From Alphaproteobacteria bacterium (GTDB taxonomy: Bacteria > Pseudomonadota > Alphaproteobacteria > Sphingomonadales > Sphingomonadaceae), in contig JAQGLD010000079.1 in assembly GCA_028293055.1 (NCBI GenBank), positions 1 through 7,229 of the forward strand: a stretch of DNA of 7,229 nt, written 5' to 3'. The notes beneath the pieces are model-generated. The model saw only the letters and a program-made list of their open reading frames with translations. It did no database searches and was not told the origin of the DNA. Below are positions 6,525 to 7,229 of this stretch, piece by piece; the first letter of the stretch is position 1, and the number at the start of each line of letters is the position of its first letter. The translations under genes and the position numbers were made by a program.

Positions 6525-7162
6525 GCCTGATCGACACTCCCGGATTCGACGCGCTTGAGGGCAATGGCGACGGCCGCATCTTCGGGGTCGCGCGTGGGCT
6601 CGTCACCGACAATCGCGACCCCGATGGCCTGGGCCGTGTCCGTGTCCAGCTCACCTGTCAGGCAGAGGGCAGCGCCTATTGGGCTCGCACCGCGGCGCCG
6701 ATGTCCGGCTCCGGCTACGGCACCTGGTTCCTGCCCGAGGTCGGCGACGAAGTGCTGGTCGGCGCCGAAAATGGCGACCCGGCTCTGCTCTACGTCCTCG
6801 GAATGCTGTGGAACGGCAAGGCCAAGCCCCCCGCGGCGAACGGCGACGGCAAGAATCCAGTTCGCCTGATCAAGTCGCGTGCCGGCCATCAGCTCCTGTT
6901 CGACGACACCGAAGCCGCACCGGTAGTCGAACTGAAGCTCGCGGACGGCAAGCGGGTGACTCTCGACAAGGACGGAGTCGCGATCGACGACGCCGCGGGA
7001 AACACCATCCTGATCAAGTCCACCGCCTCGGAGATCGCGATTACGTCGGCCGCCAAGCTGACGCTCAAGTCGGCGCAGGTCGCGATCGAGGCAGATGGAA
7101 CGCTCGAGATCAAGTCCGGCGGGACGCTGACGATCAAGGGCGCACTGGTCCAGATCAATTAA
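6521..7162 (+). CDS. Spike protein with OB fold and C-terminal beta-helix (gp5/gpV-like)
   Basis: A 213-residue protein from the GTG at 6521. Residues about 18-100 form the OB-fold of gp5/VgrG-type spikes: GRIFGVARGLVTDNRDPDGL (18-37), GRVRVQL (38-44), YWARTAAPMSG (53-63) and the very typical FLPEVGDEVLVG (70-81), followed by GDPALLYVLGMLWNG (85-99). After a linker, residues about 145-213 consist of short alternating strands (VTLDKDGVAI, TILIKS, EIAITS, KLTLKSAQVAIEADGTLEIK, GTLTIKG) that would wind into the triple-stranded beta-helix needle which pierces the membrane. It should form a trimer under the hub encoded just upstream. There is no lysozyme domain. It is short for a gp5-type protein but normal for split eCIS and P2-gpV-type spikes. 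The PAAR gene that follows would cap its tip. Confidence 0.94.
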   Translation: MSLIDTPGFDALEGNGDGRIFGVARGLVTDNRDPDGLGRVRVQLTCQAEGSAYWARTAAPMSGSGYGTWFLPEVGDEVLVGAENGDPALLYVLGMLWNGKAKPPAANGDGKNPVRLIKSRAGHQLLFDDTEAAPVVELKLADGKRVTLDKDGVAIDDAAGNTILIKSTASEIAITSAAKLTLKSAQVAIEADGTLEIKSGGTLTIKGALVQIN

Positions 7163-7166
7163 GGAG
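7162..7166 (+). promoter_or_regulatory. Ribosome binding site of the PAAR gene
   Basis: AGGAG, within AAGGAG that overlaps the TAA of the spike gene. It is only one base from ATG 7168 but 7 bases from the in-frame GTG 7174, so GTG is the better start. Confidence 0.7.
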
Positions 7167-7173
7167 AATGAGG

Positions 7174-7229
7174 GTGGGATTGCCGGCAGCACGGGTGGGC
7201 GATCAGACGAGCCACGGTACGCCGCTCGG
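7174..7229 (+). CDS. PAAR-type spike tip protein (5' end only)
   Basis: Only the first 18 codons are inside the window. They read as M(GTG)-GLPAARVGDQTSHGTPL, the characteristic opening of PAAR-repeat proteins: PAAR itself at residues 4-7, then GD..SHG with the first metal-ligand-type histidine. PAAR proteins form a small cone that sharpens the spike tip and can carry fused toxins; any C-terminal extension here lies outside the window. The start is GTG 7174 by ribosome-site spacing, with ATG 7168 as an alternative that adds two residues. Its position directly after the spike gene agrees with the family's role. Confidence 0.9.
   Translation, partial: MGLPAARVGDQTSHGTPL

Overview
The window is GC-rich and densely coding. 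All genes lie on the + strand, gaps between genes are at most 24 bases, and several genes overlap by 4 bases. It carries the structural core of a contractile injection system of the extracellular type (eCIS; the Afp / PVC / metamorphosis-associated tail-like particle family), not an ordinary phage. In order there are: the 3' end of a coiled-coil protein of unknown function; a contractile sheath; a first inner-tube protein; a tail-assembly-type small protein; a 60-residue DUF6760-like protein; a second, shorter tube protein; a 379-residue Arg/Pro/Ala-rich low-complexity protein with a helical C-terminal tail; a LysM-bearing tube/baseplate adaptor (Afp7-like); a hub protein (gp27 / late control D-like); a spike protein (gp5/gpV-like OB fold plus beta-helix); and the first 18 codons of a PAAR tip protein. 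No capsid, terminase, portal, integrase or lysis gene is visible, but the window is too short to show that they are absent nearby.

The genes fit one particle. The sheath surrounds a tube of the 146-residue protein. The 140-residue tube paralogue probably makes the first ring(s) at the baseplate. The LysM protein joins tube and baseplate. The hub trimer carries the beta-helical spike, and the PAAR protein sharpens its tip. The 119- and 60-residue genes sit where small tail-assembly proteins lie in related loci. The baseplate wedge genes (gp25-, gp6- and gp7-like), tail fibre, tape measure, AAA+ ATPase, tube terminator and toxin cargo expected of a complete eCIS are not in this window and would lie outside it.

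The GC-rich sequence, the strong AGGAG-type ribosome sites and the codon style suggest a GC-rich bacterium, perhaps a proteobacterium (a sphingomonad-like alphaproteobacterium is a guess from codon style only). No promoter or terminator was found, so the window looks like the inside of a longer operon. The least understood parts are the coiled-coil gene just upstream of the sheath and the long disordered gene between the second tube protein and the LysM adaptor.
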